Shown here one piece after another: positions 55,545-64,000 of a stretch of 64,000 bases of DNA (positions within the stretch are counted from its first letter, which is position 1; every line of letters starts with the position of its first letter). The DNA is taken from contig NZ_MTQL01000007.1 in assembly GCF_001984125.1 (NCBI RefSeq), positions 1,674,001 to 1,738,000 of the forward strand. Direction: 5' to 3'. This DNA comes from Leifsonia sp. ALI-44-B. Its GTDB lineage: Bacteria; Actinomycetota; Actinomycetes; Actinomycetales; Microbacteriaceae. The notes beneath the pieces are model-generated. The model saw nothing but the letters and a program-made list of their open reading frames with translations, ran no database searches and was not told the DNA's origin. The position numbers and the translations under genes were made by a program.

Positions 55545-57032
55545 TCAGGCGACGGGCGTCGTGGCGGATGCCGCATCCGCCGTCACCTCGTCGCTGAACG
55601 CCAGCTTCGGCACGAAGAAGAGCAGCACGGCGGCCACCAACGCGCCGCCGCCGCACACCGACCACACGACGAGGTAGCCGCCGAGACTCGACGCCGTCGA
55701 CGTGACCGCGCCCGCCGCGCCCGCGAACAGCACGATGCCGAACGTGGCCGACGCGAACGACCCGCCGATGGTCTTGGTTGTGTTCGTGAGGGCCGACGCC
55801 ACCCCGGTCTGCCCGCGCGGTGCCGCCGCCGCGGCCGCCGCGGGCATGGCGCCGACGAGCGCGCCCGATCCGAGGCCCGCGATGGCCATATTGGTGAACA
55901 CCTGCCACGTCTCGAGATGGAACGGCAGGAACAACAAATATCCGCCGGCCACGAGGAATGCCGCGACGATGAGCGCGATGCGCGGGCTCGTGCGTTTCGA
56001 CACAAGCGGGAACAGCAGGGCGCCCACGATCATCGACAGGAGATAGGCGCCGATCAGAATGGATCGCTGCGACGCGCTCAACCCGAGCCCGTAGCCGTTG
56101 ACGGGGTCGGTGCCTGCATACGTGCTGAGCGGCGCCTGCGCGCCCAGCAGGCTGATGCCCACGAGACCCGCGGTCAGTTGCACGGGCCACATGGTCGGCT
56201 GGCGCAGCACGCGCAGGTCGATGGCCGGGTCTTTCTGCCGCAGCTCCCACCGACCGAACGGCACGATCGCCGCCACGCCGACCAGGATGATGGCCCACAC
56301 CCACCAGGTCTCGGGCCCGTTCAGCCGCAGGAACGTGAGGCCCGAGGTGACGAGCAGCAGCGACAGCGACAGCAGCACGAAGCCCACGAGGTCGAGCGTG
56401 CGCCCGGGCAGCGGCTCGGATTCGGGCACCTTGAACAGGATCACGAAGAACACGGCCGTGACGGCCACGGCCGGCACCATGAGCGCGAGCGTGACGTTCT
56501 CGCTGAGCGCCGCGAAGATGCTGCCCGCGCCGAGAGCCCCCAGGATGGCCCCCGCCTCGAGCGCCACGACGAGCAGGCCGGCCGCACGGCGCGTGTCGGA
56601 TGCCGCCTGACCGCTCTTCCGCCCCCGCTCGAAGATGAGGGCGATCTCGAGCGGCAGCCACACCACGTAGAACCCCTGCAGCGCCCAGGCCGCGAGGAAG
56701 GACCAGAAGTCGTTGGCGAAGCACAGCCACCACGTGGCACCCGCCGTGAGCACGGTCGCGATGAGCAGCATCCGTTTGTGGCCCATCATGTCGCCGAGTT
56801 TGGCGAGCACGGGCACGACGAGCGCCGACAACAGCAGTTGAGCGGCCTCGAACCAGTTGAAGTCGGCGTCGACGATGCCGAGGTGCGCCACGAGATCGCT
56901 GATGAGCGGCACGTAGTAGCCCTGCAGGATGCCGCTCGTCAGCTCGACGAAGAAGAACCAGCCGATGAGGGATGCGCTGACCCCCACCATCGACCGTGGC
57001 AGGCGTGGTGTGCGGGCGGGCGGCGTCGTCAT
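55545..57032 (-). CDS. MFS transporter (DHA2-type, 14 helices)
   Basis: 495 residues, about 14 membrane segments. Motif-A-like VPVLAKLGDMMGHKRMLL after helix 2, and LPLEIALIFERGRK in the loop. Probable drug or metabolite exporter; substrate not indicated. Leaderless: TAGCAT 6 bases from the ATG on the minus strand. Divergent from the phosphoribosyltransferase gene by 46 bases. Confidence 0.85.
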   Translation of the reverse strand: MTTPPARTPRLPRSMVGVSASLIGWFFFVELTSGILQGYYVPLISDLVAHLGIVDADFNWFEAAQLLLSALVVPVLAKLGDMMGHKRMLLIATVLTAGATWWLCFANDFWSFLAAWALQGFYVVWLPLEIALIFERGRKSGQAASDTRRAAGLLVVALEAGAILGALGAGSIFAALSENVTLALMVPAVAVTAVFFVILFKVPESEPLPGRTLDLVGFVLLSLSLLLVTSGLTFLRLNGPETWWVWAIILVGVAAIVPFGRWELRQKDPAIDLRVLRQPTMWPVQLTAGLVGISLLGAQAPLSTYAGTDPVNGYGLGLSASQRSILIGAYLLSMIVGALLFPLVSKRTSPRIALIVAAFLVAGGYLLFLPFHLETWQVFTNMAIAGLGSGALVGAMPAAAAAAAPRGQTGVASALTNTTKTIGGSFASATFGIVLFAGAAGAVTSTASSLGGYLVVWSVCGGGALVAAVLLFFVPKLAFSDEVTADAASATTPVA

Positions 57033-57038
57033 TGTCGG

Positions 57039-57072
57039 ATGCTACAACCGGCGGTCAAAACGCCGCTAGCTT
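57039..57072. promoter_or_regulatory. Divergent leaderless promoters (MFS / phosphoribosyltransferase)
   Basis: Minus TAGCAT (57039-57044) and plus TAGCTT (57067-57072), each exactly 6 bases from its start codon, only 22 bases apart. Confidence 0.5.
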
Positions 57073-57078
57073 AAGAAG

Positions 57079-57603
57079 ATGACGAACGATGTGACTCCTC
57101 CGGCCGCCGAGAACACCCCCGAGCGCGAAGTCCTCACGTGGGACGACTTCGGAGATGCCACGCGAACGCTCGCGCACGACGTGCTCTCCTCGGGTTTTAC
57201 CCCTGACATCGTCGTCGCCATCGCGCGCGGTGGACTGCTTCTCGGCGGGTCGATCGCCTACGCCCTCGGTGTCAAGAGCTGCGGCGCCCTCAACGTCGAG
57301 TTCTACACGGGCGTCGACGAGCGCCTGCCCGAACCCGTCGTCATCCCGCCCATGCTCGACGGCGGTTCGCTGCGCGACAAGAACATCCTGCTCGTCGACG
57401 ACGTCTCGGACTCGGGACGCACGCTCGCCCTCGTGCGCGAGCTCGTGGGAGCCTCGGGCGCCCGCGTCAAAACCGTCACGCTCTACACGAAGCCCGGCAC
57501 GGTGCTCGTGCCCGACTACTACTGGAAGAGCACGTCGCAGTGGATCACGTTCCCGTGGTCGGCGCTCCCTCCCGTCGAGGTGGGCGACCCCCAGGCTCGC
57601 TAA
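57079..57603 (+). CDS. Phosphoribosyltransferase (Gpt/xanthine-type)
   Basis: 174 residues. Type I PRTase with IARGGLLLGGSIAYALG near the N-terminus and the PRPP motif ILLVDDVSDSGRTLALV. Resembles the hypoxanthine/xanthine phosphoribosyltransferase-like proteins of actinobacteria, so a purine salvage role is plausible alongside GuaB1, but the base specificity is not visible. Its TAA stop is the first codon of the next gene's -10 box. Confidence 0.85.
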   Translation: MTNDVTPPAAENTPEREVLTWDDFGDATRTLAHDVLSSGFTPDIVVAIARGGLLLGGSIAYALGVKSCGALNVEFYTGVDERLPEPVVIPPMLDGGSLRDKNILLVDDVSDSGRTLALVRELVGASGARVKTVTLYTKPGTVLVPDYYWKSTSQWITFPWSALPPVEVGDPQAR

Positions 57604-57606
57604 GCT
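57601..57606 (+). promoter_or_regulatory. Leaderless -10 of the S51 peptidase gene, overlapping the upstream stop codon
   Basis: TAAGCT includes the PRTase TAA and lies 6 bases before the ATG at 57613. Confidence 0.45.
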
Positions 57607-57612
57607 GACGGG

Positions 57613-58335
57613 ATGAGTATTCACCTCGTGGGCGGGCCGATGCCGGCCGACACAGAACCGGCCATCTACGGGGCGTTCATCGCCGAAGCCGCCGAGCGGG
57701 CCGTGCACGGCGAGCGCCTCATCCCGCGCATTGCCGTCGTCATCGTGCACGACGGCAACGGCACCGACGACGCGGCCGCGTGGCGACGCACGCTCGAGCG
57801 TTCGGGCGCCTGCGAACCCGTCGTCGCTCTCGTGCGCGAGGGCGCAACGCTCGACCAGACGGCCCTCGTCGACATCGACGGGCTCATCGTCGCGGGCGGT
57901 CTCACGCCCGCCTACGCCGTGGCCCTCGAACCCGTCACGGGCGAGATTCGACGTCAGGTGGCAGACGGTCTGCCCTACCTCGGCTACTCGGCGGGCGCGG
58001 CGCTCGCCGCCGACCGCGCGCTCATCGGCGGCTGGCAGATCGGCGGGGTGCCCGTGTGCCCCGAGGACGCCTCCGAAGAACTCGACGATGTCACCATCCA
58101 GCAGGGCATCGGGCTCATCGACGTGACCGTCGACGTGCACGCCGCGCAGTGGGGAACGGTGGCGCGCGCCATCGCCGCCACCGAGGCGGGGCTCGTCGAG
58201 GGTGTGCTTGCGATCGATGAGGCCACGGCGCTCGTCGTGGGCGAAGGCCCCCTGCGCGTGGTTGGCCCGGGCAGCGTCTGGCAGATCTCCGGCAGCGAGA
58301 ACGGCGTGCGCGTCGTCACGCTCGCCGAGGGCTGA
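57613..58335 (+). CDS. Peptidase S51 (cyanophycinase/PepE-like) protein
   Basis: 240 residues. S51 fold with nucleophile Ser in [14 protein letters not shown] after [14 protein letters not shown], and His-containing C-terminal parts. Dipeptidase E or cyanophycinase-type relatives cleave aspartyl or cyanophycin peptide bonds; the substrate here is not determined. Followed after 14 bases by ung, with no obvious promoter or ribosome-binding site for ung between them. Confidence 0.85.
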   Translation: MSIHLVGGPMPADTEPAIYGAFIAEAAERAVHGERLIPRIAVVIVHDGNGTDDAAAWRRTLERSGACEPVVALVREGATLDQTALVDIDGLIVAGGLTPAYAVALEPVTGEIRRQVADGLPYLGYSAGAALAADRALIGGWQIGGVPVCPEDASEELDDVTIQQGIGLIDVTVDVHAAQWGTVARAIAATEAGLVEGVLAIDEATALVVGEGPLRVVGPGSVWQISGSENGVRVVTLAEG

Positions 58336-58349
58336 TCGACCGCTCCCGC

Positions 58350-59042
58350 ATGAGACACTCACTCGCCGAACTGGCCGCCGACGGGTCGATGGATGCCGCG
58401 TGGGCGACAGCGCTTGAACCCGTCGAGGACGACATCCACCGCCTGGGCGACTTCCTGCGGCAGGAGACGGCCGAGGGGCGCGGATATCTGCCCGCGGGCG
58501 AGAACGTGCTGCGGGCCTTTCGGGCGCCGCTTCGCGACGTGCGGGTGCTGATCGTGGGGCAAGATCCCTACCCGACGCCCGGGCATCCCATCGGCCTGTC
58601 GTTCGCGGTGGAGAAGCATGTGCGGCCCGTGCCGCGCAGCCTGCAGAACATCTATCGCGAGCTGGCGGATGATCTGGGTGTCACGCCGCCCGAACACGGC
58701 GACCTGAGCGCGTGGACCGACAACGGCGTGATGCTGCTGAACCGCGTGCTGACGGTGCGACCGGGGGAGGCGGCATCCCATCGCGGGAAGGGGTGGGAGG
58801 CCGTGACCGATCACGCCATCCGCACGCTCGTGGCGCGCGACCAGCCGCTCGTCGCGATTCTGTGGGGCAAGGATGCTCAGGGGCTGAAGCCGTTGCTCGG
58901 CGACACCCCCGTGATCGAGAGCGCGCACCCGAGCCCGCTGTCGGCGAGGCGAGGATTCTTCGGGTCGAAACCGTTCTCGCGCGCCAACGAGGTGCTGGTG
59001 CGGCGCGGGGCGAAACCGGTCGACTGGACGCTTTACACTTGA
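58350..59042 (+). CDS. ung: Uracil-DNA glycosylase (family 1)
   Basis: 230 residues. Removes uracil from [19 protein letters not shown] holds catalytic Asp72, in the actinobacterial form with Pro after the Tyr in place of His; [12 protein letters not shown] and the DNA-reading loop [17 protein letters not shown] carry the catalytic His. Probably co-transcribed with the S51 gene. Its last codons contain the promoter of the next gene. Confidence 0.96.
   Translation: MRHSLAELAADGSMDAAWATALEPVEDDIHRLGDFLRQETAEGRGYLPAGENVLRAFRAPLRDVRVLIVGQDPYPTPGHPIGLSFAVEKHVRPVPRSLQNIYRELADDLGVTPPEHGDLSAWTDNGVMLLNRVLTVRPGEAASHRGKGWEAVTDHAIRTLVARDQPLVAILWGKDAQGLKPLLGDTPVIESAHPSPLSARRGFFGSKPFSRANEVLVRRGAKPVDWTLYT
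59034..59039 (+). promoter_or_regulatory. Leaderless -10 of the GNAT gene inside the end of ung
   Basis: TACACT, in the last two codons of ung, lies 6 bases before the GTG at 59046. Confidence 0.5.
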
Positions 59043-59045
59043 GCC

Positions 59046-59624
59046 GTGCTCGAAGAGGAATACCAGCCCCGACGCCGGCTCCCGCCCCACCTGCGGAAGA
59101 AGCCCAGCGAAGAACCGCCGTTCGACTATGAGATCCGCGACGCGCGGCTCGAAGACATGCCCGACGTGCGCGAGATCTACAACCACTACGTCGCCAATAG
59201 CGTCGTCACGTTCGACGAAGACGCCATGACCCTCAAAGAGTGGAAGACCAAGTTCGAGCGCCTGCACAAGGCCGGCATGCCGTTCATAGTGGCCGTCTCG
59301 CCGAGCGAACAGATCCTCGGCTATGCGCTCGTGGCGCCGTGGAAAGAGAAGCGCGCCTACCGCTACACGGTCGAGAACTCGATCTACCTGCGCGCGGCGT
59401 CCACGGGTAAGGGTCTCGGGCGCGTGCTGCTCGGCGAGCTCATCGAACGGTCGAAGGCCGCGGGGCTCAAAGAGATGCTGGCCGTGATCGCCGACAAGGG
59501 TGCCGAGTCATCCATCGCCCTGCACGAGAAGTTCGGCTTCGTCGAGATCGGGCGCATGGGACGCGTGGGCTTCAAGTTCGAGCGCTGGCTCGGCACCGTG
59601 CTCATGCAGAAGTCGCTGAAGTAA
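59046..59624 (+). CDS. GNAT-family N-acetyltransferase (phosphinothricin-type)
   Basis: 192 residues from GTG. The first 25 residues are an Arg/Pro-rich extension. The acetyltransferase domain starts at YEIRDARLEDMPDVREIYNHYVANSVVTFDE; AcCoA site STGKGLGRVLLGELIERSKAAG. Resembles Pat/MddA enzymes that acetylate methionine sulfone, sulfoximine or phosphinothricin. Convergent with SDR2, 3 bases apart. Substrate is not proven. Confidence 0.85.
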   Translation: MLEEEYQPRRRLPPHLRKKPSEEPPFDYEIRDARLEDMPDVREIYNHYVANSVVTFDEDAMTLKEWKTKFERLHKAGMPFIVAVSPSEQILGYALVAPWKEKRAYRYTVENSIYLRAASTGKGLGRVLLGELIERSKAAGLKEMLAVIADKGAESSIALHEKFGFVEIGRMGRVGFKFERWLGTVLMQKSLK

Positions 59625-59627
59625 CGC

Positions 59628-60437
59628 TCAGCGACCCGAGACGCGTCCGGCGACGTCCAGCACGAGCCCGCGGGGGAGGATCCCGGCGCCAACAGCCTGC
59701 ACCTTGTTGCGCAGCCCCGACACGACACTCGCGGGCGTGCGCGCACGATCGAGCGCCCGGAAAGTCGTCTGGATGACCTGATCCACCGTCTCGCGCGGCC
59801 CGAACGATTGGTCGTCATTGCCTGCCACGGCGAAGAAGTCGGTCTCGGTGGGGCCGGGGGACAGCGCCAGCACCTTCACGCCCGTCTCCTTGAGTTCGAA
59901 CGCGAGCGCCTCGGTGAACGACAGCACGAAAGCCTTCGTGGCGGCATAGATCGCGAAATCGGGCACGGGGGCGTGGCCGGCGACACTCGACACCGTGAGC
60001 AGAACGCCCGTGCCGGGTTTCGTGGCGGCGTGCGCCGTGAGATGCGGCAGCAGCGCGTGCGTGAGCTTGACGAGCGCCGTGATGTTCAGGTCGATCTGGC
60101 CCGTGGCATCCTTCGACGACGAGCGCAGGAACGGGCCCGCCACGCCATACCCCGCGTTGTTGACGAGACTGGCGATGCGGATGCCGCGCCCCTCCAGCCC
60201 CGATACGACCTCGTCCACGCCGCCCGGGGCCGCGAGGTCGGCCGCGATCACGGTGGATGTCGTGCCGTACCGTTCGCCGAGCTCATCCGCCAGCGCCTGC
60301 AGCCTGTCCCGCCGACGCGCCACGAGCACGAGGTCGGCGCCGCGGCGTGCGAACTCGGCGGCGAAACCGCGCCCCAGGCCGCTCGAAGCGCCCGTGATCA
60401 GAACAGTGGTACCCATGGGGTCGAAGACGTAAGCCAT
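59628..60437 (-). CDS. Short-chain dehydrogenase/reductase 2
   Basis: 269 residues from MAYVFDPMG; TACTCT 6 bases upstream favours this over the ATG 21 bases downstream. TGASSGLGRGFAAEFARRGADLVLVARR, NNAGYG, and the SSVAGHAPVPDFAIYAATKAF catalytic Ser-Tyr-Lys. NADP(H)-binding arginines (ARRRDR). Similar to the DltE/YqjQ type acyl-reducing SDRs. Substrate unknown. Confidence 0.88.
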   Translation of the reverse strand: MAYVFDPMGTTVLITGASSGLGRGFAAEFARRGADLVLVARRRDRLQALADELGERYGTTSTVIAADLAAPGGVDEVVSGLEGRGIRIASLVNNAGYGVAGPFLRSSSKDATGQIDLNITALVKLTHALLPHLTAHAATKPGTGVLLTVSSVAGHAPVPDFAIYAATKAFVLSFTEALAFELKETGVKVLALSPGPTETDFFAVAGNDDQSFGPRETVDQVIQTTFRALDRARTPASVVSGLRNKVQAVGAGILPRGLVLDVAGRVSGR

Positions 60438-60443
60438 GGGGCG

Positions 60444-60483
60444 AGAGTAGCGCGCCGGGCCGGGCGTGCGCGGCGAGTAGGCT
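60444..60483. promoter_or_regulatory. Divergent leaderless promoters (SDR2 / amidase)
   Basis: Minus TACTCT (60444-60449) is 6 bases from the SDR2 ATG; plus TAGGCT (60478-60483) is 6 bases from the amidase GTG. Confidence 0.5.
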
Positions 60484-60489
60484 CGGAAC

Positions 60490-61926
60490 GTGTACGAGAT
60501 TCACGATCTGGGAGCCGTCGAACTCTGGGTGTCGCTGCAGCGCGGCGAGCTCGGCCCCGTCGAGGTCACCCGCCACTTCCTCGAGCGCATCGAGGCCATC
60601 GAGCCTCAGGTGGGCGCCTTCCTGCAGGTCAACGCCGACGCCGCCCTCGAGCGGGCCCGCTTCGTCGAGAAGGAGGTGCCGCAGACGTCGCCGCTCTGGG
60701 GCATCCCGCTGGCCGACAAAGACCTGGTGCAGCGCGCCGGCACGGTCACCACGTTCGGCTCGAAAGCCTTCGAAGGTGTGGTGTCGCAGGCGTCCGACGA
60801 GATCGTGCGCGTGCTCGACGACGCCGGGTCGATCAGCCTCGGCAAGACGAACACGCCCGAGTTCGGCCTGTTCGGCTACACCGAGAACGCGCTCGCCGAG
60901 CCGACGCGCAACCCCTACGACCTCGAGACCAACGCGGGCGGGTCGTCGGGCGGCGCGGCTGCGGCCGTGGCGGCGCGCATGCTGCCGTTCGCGCCCGCGA
61001 GCGACGGTGGCGGCTCCATCCGCATCCCCGCCGCCGCGACAGGGCTCGTCGGCATCAAACCGTCGCGCGGCCTCGTGCCGTCGGGCTCGGGCATCGATTC
61101 GCTGGCCGGGCTCGCCGTCAAGGGTCCCATCGCCCGCAGCGTGCGCGATGCCGCCATGCTGCTCGACGCCATGATCGGCCGCGAGAACGGGCGCATCCCG
61201 CATCCCTTCGCCCTGCGTGCGCCCGACGACGACGACGGCGATCTGCTCGGGGTCGCGATCCGGGGTGAGGGTCGCTTCAACATCGGGCTGCTCACGAACA
61301 CGCCGTGGGATGACGCCTACGACATCGTCGTCGCGCCAGAGGCCCGTGCCGCCGTCGCTCAGGCCGTCGAGTTGCTGGCCACGTTCGGTCACGGCATCGA
61401 GGAGGTCACGCTCGACCACGGCAACGTCTATCCGGATGCCTTCCGCACCGTGTGGCGCGTCTCGGCCGCCACGCTGCCCGTCGACGGCGACCGCATCGGC
61501 CTGCTCGAGCCCATCACGCAGGAGTTGCTGCGCGCCGGCCGGCAGATCGGGGCCCGCGAGCTGTCGCAGGTCCTGTCGGTGCTCGGCCGCTTCGAGCGCA
61601 GCGTCATCCGCCAGTTCGCCCGCTTCGACGCCGTGCTGAGCCCCAGCCTCGCGCTCACACCGCGGCCGAACGGTTGGCACGACCAGACCGACCCGGCCCG
61701 CAACTTCGAGCAGCAGGTGCTCTATGCCCCGCACACCTCGTTCGTGAATGCCTCGGGTCTGCCCGCCATCACGCTGCCCGTCGCGGTGACGGATGACGGC
61801 CAACCCATGGGCGTGCAGCTCATCGGTCGCCCCGGTGGCGAGGCCGCGCTTATCTCGATCGGCACGCAGCTCGAGCGCAAGCTCCGCTGGCAGAACCGGA
61901 TGCCGGCGCTCGCCGCTTCCCGCTGA
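60490..61926 (+). CDS. Amidase signature-family hydrolase
   Basis: 478 residues. Ser-cisSer-Lys triad: Lys in LADKDLVQ, cis-Ser and nucleophile Ser in NAGGSSGGAAAAVAARMLPFAPASDGGGSIRIP. Could hydrolyse aryl or alkyl amides; it is not in a GatCAB operon, so not clearly the tRNA amidotransferase subunit. No membrane or signal segment. Leaderless promoter at 60478. The gene is followed by an 87-base convergent gap before the ABC operon. Confidence 0.92.
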   Translation: MYEIHDLGAVELWVSLQRGELGPVEVTRHFLERIEAIEPQVGAFLQVNADAALERARFVEKEVPQTSPLWGIPLADKDLVQRAGTVTTFGSKAFEGVVSQASDEIVRVLDDAGSISLGKTNTPEFGLFGYTENALAEPTRNPYDLETNAGGSSGGAAAAVAARMLPFAPASDGGGSIRIPAAATGLVGIKPSRGLVPSGSGIDSLAGLAVKGPIARSVRDAAMLLDAMIGRENGRIPHPFALRAPDDDDGDLLGVAIRGEGRFNIGLLTNTPWDDAYDIVVAPEARAAVAQAVELLATFGHGIEEVTLDHGNVYPDAFRTVWRVSAATLPVDGDRIGLLEPITQELLRAGRQIGARELSQVLSVLGRFERSVIRQFARFDAVLSPSLALTPRPNGWHDQTDPARNFEQQVLYAPHTSFVNASGLPAITLPVAVTDDGQPMGVQLIGRPGGEAALISIGTQLERKLRWQNRMPALAASR

Positions 61927-62013
61927 CGCGCGCGTGTCGCGGGGTCAGGCGCCTGGCGGCGCCGGGTTCGTCGGCGTGCCGCCCGGCCTCGAAGCCGCGC
62001 GCGGCGTCATTCG

Positions 62014-62868
62014 TCAGGCGTCGAGCGTCGGCACGGCGCTCAGCAGGCGGCGCGTATAGGGATGCTCGGGCCGCCCGAGCACGCGCGCGGTGGGTCCTTG
62101 CTCCACGATCGCGCCCTCGGTCATGACGGCCACGCGGTTGCTGAGGTGCTGGATCACCCCGATGTCGTGCGACACGATGACGAGCGTGAGCCCGAGCGAC
62201 GCGCGCAGCTCGGCGAGCAGGTCGAGGATGCGGGCGCGCACGGTGACGTCGAGCGCCGACAGCGGTTCGTCACCGACGAGCAGGCGCGGCCCGTGCACGA
62301 TGGCCCGGGCCAGGGCGATGCGCTGACGCTGACCGCCCGAGAACTCGTGCGGATACCGCGAGGCCGCTGCGGCGTCGAGACCGACGGCCTCGAGCACCTC
62401 GACGACGCGTCGACGATGGCCGCCCTCCGTGCGGATGCCGAGGCCCGTGAGCGGTTCGGCGACGATGCGTCCGACGCTCATGCGCGGGTCGAGCGACGCA
62501 TACGGGTCTTGGAAGATGATGCCGGTCTCGCGGCGCAACCAGCGCAGCTTCGCGGCCGGACCAGGTTCGACCGCACGGCCGTCGAAGGTCACGGTGCCGC
62601 TGCTCGGCGCATCGAGCGCGAGGAGCAGGCGCACGAGCGTCGACTTGCCCGAGCCGGACTCCCCGATGACCGCGAGCGTATCGCCCTCGAAGACGTCGAG
62701 GTCGACGGGTTTCAGCGCATCGGTCACACGCCCCGGCTGAAAAAGGTTCTCGCGCGGCGACACGAACCGCCGCGACAACCCGCGCGCGCTCAGAAGGGGC
62801 GTGCGGATCGGCGTGTCCGTCTCGCGATCGAGGGCGTCGTGGCCGGTCACAGCGTCGTCGCGGCTCAC
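62014..62868 (-). CDS. Oligopeptide-type ABC transporter ATP-binding protein, C-half (DppF/OppF-like)
   Basis: 284 residues from GTG 62868, which overlaps the previous stop (GTGA), with GAGGGAG 5 bases upstream; a longer frame overlaps the neighbour more deeply. Walker A GESGSGKST, signature FSGGQRQRIALARAIV, Walker B LLVGDEPLSALD, H-loop IVSHDI. The C-terminal HPYTRRLLSAVPTLD is typical of the Dpp/Opp family. Last gene of the operon. Confidence 0.93.
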   Translation of the reverse strand: MSRDDAVTGHDALDRETDTPIRTPLLSARGLSRRFVSPRENLFQPGRVTDALKPVDLDVFEGDTLAVIGESGSGKSTLVRLLLALDAPSSGTVTFDGRAVEPGPAAKLRWLRRETGIIFQDPYASLDPRMSVGRIVAEPLTGLGIRTEGGHRRRVVEVLEAVGLDAAAASRYPHEFSGGQRQRIALARAIVHGPRLLVGDEPLSALDVTVRARILDLLAELRASLGLTLVIVSHDIGVIQHLSNRVAVMTEGAIVEQGPTARVLGRPEHPYTRRLLSAVPTLDA

Positions 62869-63785
62869 AGTGCTCCCTCGTCTTTCGCTCGGTTGTAGTC
62901 GTTGTTGTTGTCGTCGTCGTGATCCGTTGTGGCCCCCGCCGTCCACGTCGTCGCCCGTGCGGCCTCGAGCAGCGCGCGCGTCACCGGGGATGCCGGATCG
63001 TGCAGCAGCGTCTCGATCGACGCCTCCTCGACCACGCGCCCCTCGGCCAGCACCGAGGCGCGATCGACCGTGCGCTGCAACACCGCCAGGTCGTGCGTGA
63101 TGAACAGCAGCGACATGCCGCGCTCCCGCTGGATGCGCGCGAAGAGGTCGAGGATCTCGGCCTGGATCGTCACGTCGAGCGCCGTCGTCGGCTCATCGGC
63201 GATGAGCACGTCGGGGTCGGCCGCCAGCGCGATGGCGATGGCGACGCGCTGACGCTGTCCACCCGAGAGCTGGTGCGGGTAGCGGTCGACGATGCGGTCG
63301 GGCTCCGGCAGGCGCACGAGGGTGGCGAGCTCGATGGCGCGCCTCCGGGCGTCGCGCTTCGAGGCATCCGTGTGTCGTCGGATGGGCGTCATGATCTGGC
63401 TGCCGACCGTGCGGATGGGGTTGAGGGCCGTGCGGGGTTCCTGGAAGACGATGCCGAGGCGGCGGCCGCGGATGCGCGCGAGTTCCCGTTCGGAGAGCCC
63501 GACGATCTCGGTGTCACCCAGGCGGATGCTGCCCGACACGCGTGCTCCCTCGGGCAAGAGCCCCAGCAGTGCGAGCGCCGTGAGCGACTTGCCCGAACCG
63601 GACTCGCCGATCAGGCCGAAGCGTTCGCCTCCGTCGACGTGGAACGAGACGTCGTCCACGACCACGCGGCCGCCCACTTCGATCGTCAGGTTCGAGACGG
63701 TCAAACTCGACGCAGCGAGGCCTCGCCCAGCGGGATTCGACCCAGCGGGATTCGACCCAGCGGGATTCGGCGGTGTGGGATTCAT
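62865..63785 (-). CDS. Oligopeptide-type ABC transporter ATP-binding protein (DppD/OppD-like)
   Basis: 306 residues from MNPTPPNP, with GGAGGAA 7 bases upstream. NPAGSNPAGSNPAGRG repeats precede the ATPase: Walker A GESGSGKS, signature LSGGQRQRVAIAIAL, Walker B VLIADEPTTALD, H-loop FITHDL. The C-terminal end has an Asp/Asn run encoded by GTT/GTC-type triplets. Partner ATPase of the next gene; nickel, dipeptide or oligopeptide uptake all possible. Confidence 0.93.
   Translation of the reverse strand: MNPTPPNPAGSNPAGSNPAGRGLAASSLTVSNLTIEVGGRVVVDDVSFHVDGGERFGLIGESGSGKSLTALALLGLLPEGARVSGSIRLGDTEIVGLSERELARIRGRRLGIVFQEPRTALNPIRTVGSQIMTPIRRHTDASKRDARRRAIELATLVRLPEPDRIVDRYPHQLSGGQRQRVAIAIALAADPDVLIADEPTTALDVTIQAEILDLFARIQRERGMSLLFITHDLAVLQRTVDRASVLAEGRVVEEASIETLLHDPASPVTRALLEAARATTWTAGATTDHDDDNNNDYNRAKDEGAL
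63726..63770 (-). repeat. Three tandem 15-bp repeats (NPAGS coding)
   Basis: Three near-identical copies of cccagcgggattcga encode NPAGS repeats at the N-terminus of the DppD-like protein; only the last base of the third copy differs. A DNA-level expansion. Confidence 0.7.
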
Positions 63786-64000
63786 CGGTTTCCTCCCTGG
63801 CGCACGCGCGGGTCGGTGGCGTCGCGCAGCCCGTCGCCCAGCAGGTTGAAGCCCAGCACGGTGAGCGTGATGACGAGGCCCGGCCACAGCACGGCGAGCG
63901 GGTGCACGCCGATGTAGGGCTGCAGTTCGGCGAGCAGGCGGCCCCAGCTGGGCGTCGACGCGGGCGCCCCGTAGCCGAGGTAGGAGAGCCCGGCCTCGGC
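63782..64000 (-). CDS. ABC transporter permease, C-terminal end (DppC-like), partial
   Basis: Only the last 72 codons lie in the window; the start is beyond base 64000. The sequence ends AVLWPGLVITLTVLGFNLLGDGLRDATDPRVRQGGNR, the conserved C-terminus of DppC/OppC inner-membrane permeases, with EAGLSYLGYGAPASTPSWG before it. The TGA overlaps the next ATG (TGATG). The solute-binding protein and DppB partner should lie to the right. Confidence 0.85.
   Translation of the reverse strand, partial: AEAGLSYLGYGAPASTPSWGRLLAELQPYIGVHPLAVLWPGLVITLTVLGFNLLGDGLRDATDPRVRQGGNR

Overview
The window is a high-GC, gene-dense actinobacterial chromosome segment, most likely from the family Microbacteriaceae. 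Supporting evidence: the mtrA-mtrB-lpqB-comF-hpf-secA string, adjacent pdtaS and whiB1, sigR-rsrA next to aroA-rsgA, a fused 2-oxoglutarate decarboxylase/dehydrogenase (kgd), and guaB1 followed by two CNNM genes. From memory, the first 30 kb and the guaB1 block follow the gene order of the corresponding Mycobacterium tuberculosis regions. There is no insertion sequence, integrase, CRISPR array, rRNA or tRNA that I can support. It reads as core chromosome, with a few accessory transporters and redox genes toward the right.

Layout. 1-5.1 kb: C-terminus of a large membrane glycosyltransferase, a DUF5719 surface protein, a metallopeptidase-like protein on the other strand, DUF3499 and ahcY. 5.2-12.9 kb: RDD and SpoIIM-like membrane proteins, then a five-gene minus-strand operon (Gln-rich membrane protein, DUF4129, DUF4350, MoxR ATPase, DUF58). 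13.1-22.1 kb: the MtrAB-LpqB envelope signalling operon, comF, ribosome hibernation factor and secA. 22.3-29.8 kb: DUF6459, PdtaS kinase, WhiB1, a small membrane protein, Bcp peroxiredoxin, rsgA, aroA, and SigR with its zinc anti-sigma RsrA. 29.9-40 kb: Na+/H+ antiporter, kgd, guaB1 and two CNNM/CorC-type ion transporters preceded by a possible leader peptide. 40-48.5 kb: old-yellow-enzyme oxidoreductase, NAD(P)HX dehydratase, a three-gene flavinylation cassette (FMN-binding lipoprotein, ApbE, RnfD/FNR fusion), GT87 mannosyltransferase-like protein, thiamine-binding protein and MFS pump. 48.5-54.4 kb: an atypical three-gene two-component system, metX and metY. 54.7-64 kb: two SDRs, an MFS pump, a phosphoribosyltransferase, an S51 peptidase, ung, a GNAT acetyltransferase, an amidase, and the end of an oligopeptide-type ABC operon that leaves the window.

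Regulation can be read directly in many places. About eighteen genes have a TANNNT box 6-8 bases before the start codon and no Shine-Dalgarno, which indicates leaderless transcripts. Genes inside operons usually have GGAGG-type sites or ATGA/TGATG overlaps. Strong inverted repeats mark several gene ends. A SigR-type promoter (GGAAT-17-GTT) lies ahead of sigR, and a perfect 18-bp palindrome covers the -35 region of an MFS pump gene.

The items most worth follow-up are: (1) a 41-codon ORF starting Met-Asp-Asp-Pro-Pro directly ahead of the CNNM operon, which resembles Mg2+-sensing leader peptides; (2) the extracytosolic flavin-transfer cassette with an atypical acceptor site; (3) the kinase plus apparent pseudokinase plus LuxR regulator operon; and (4) the unassigned palindromes ahead of the MFS gene, pdtaS/DUF6459 and whiB1.
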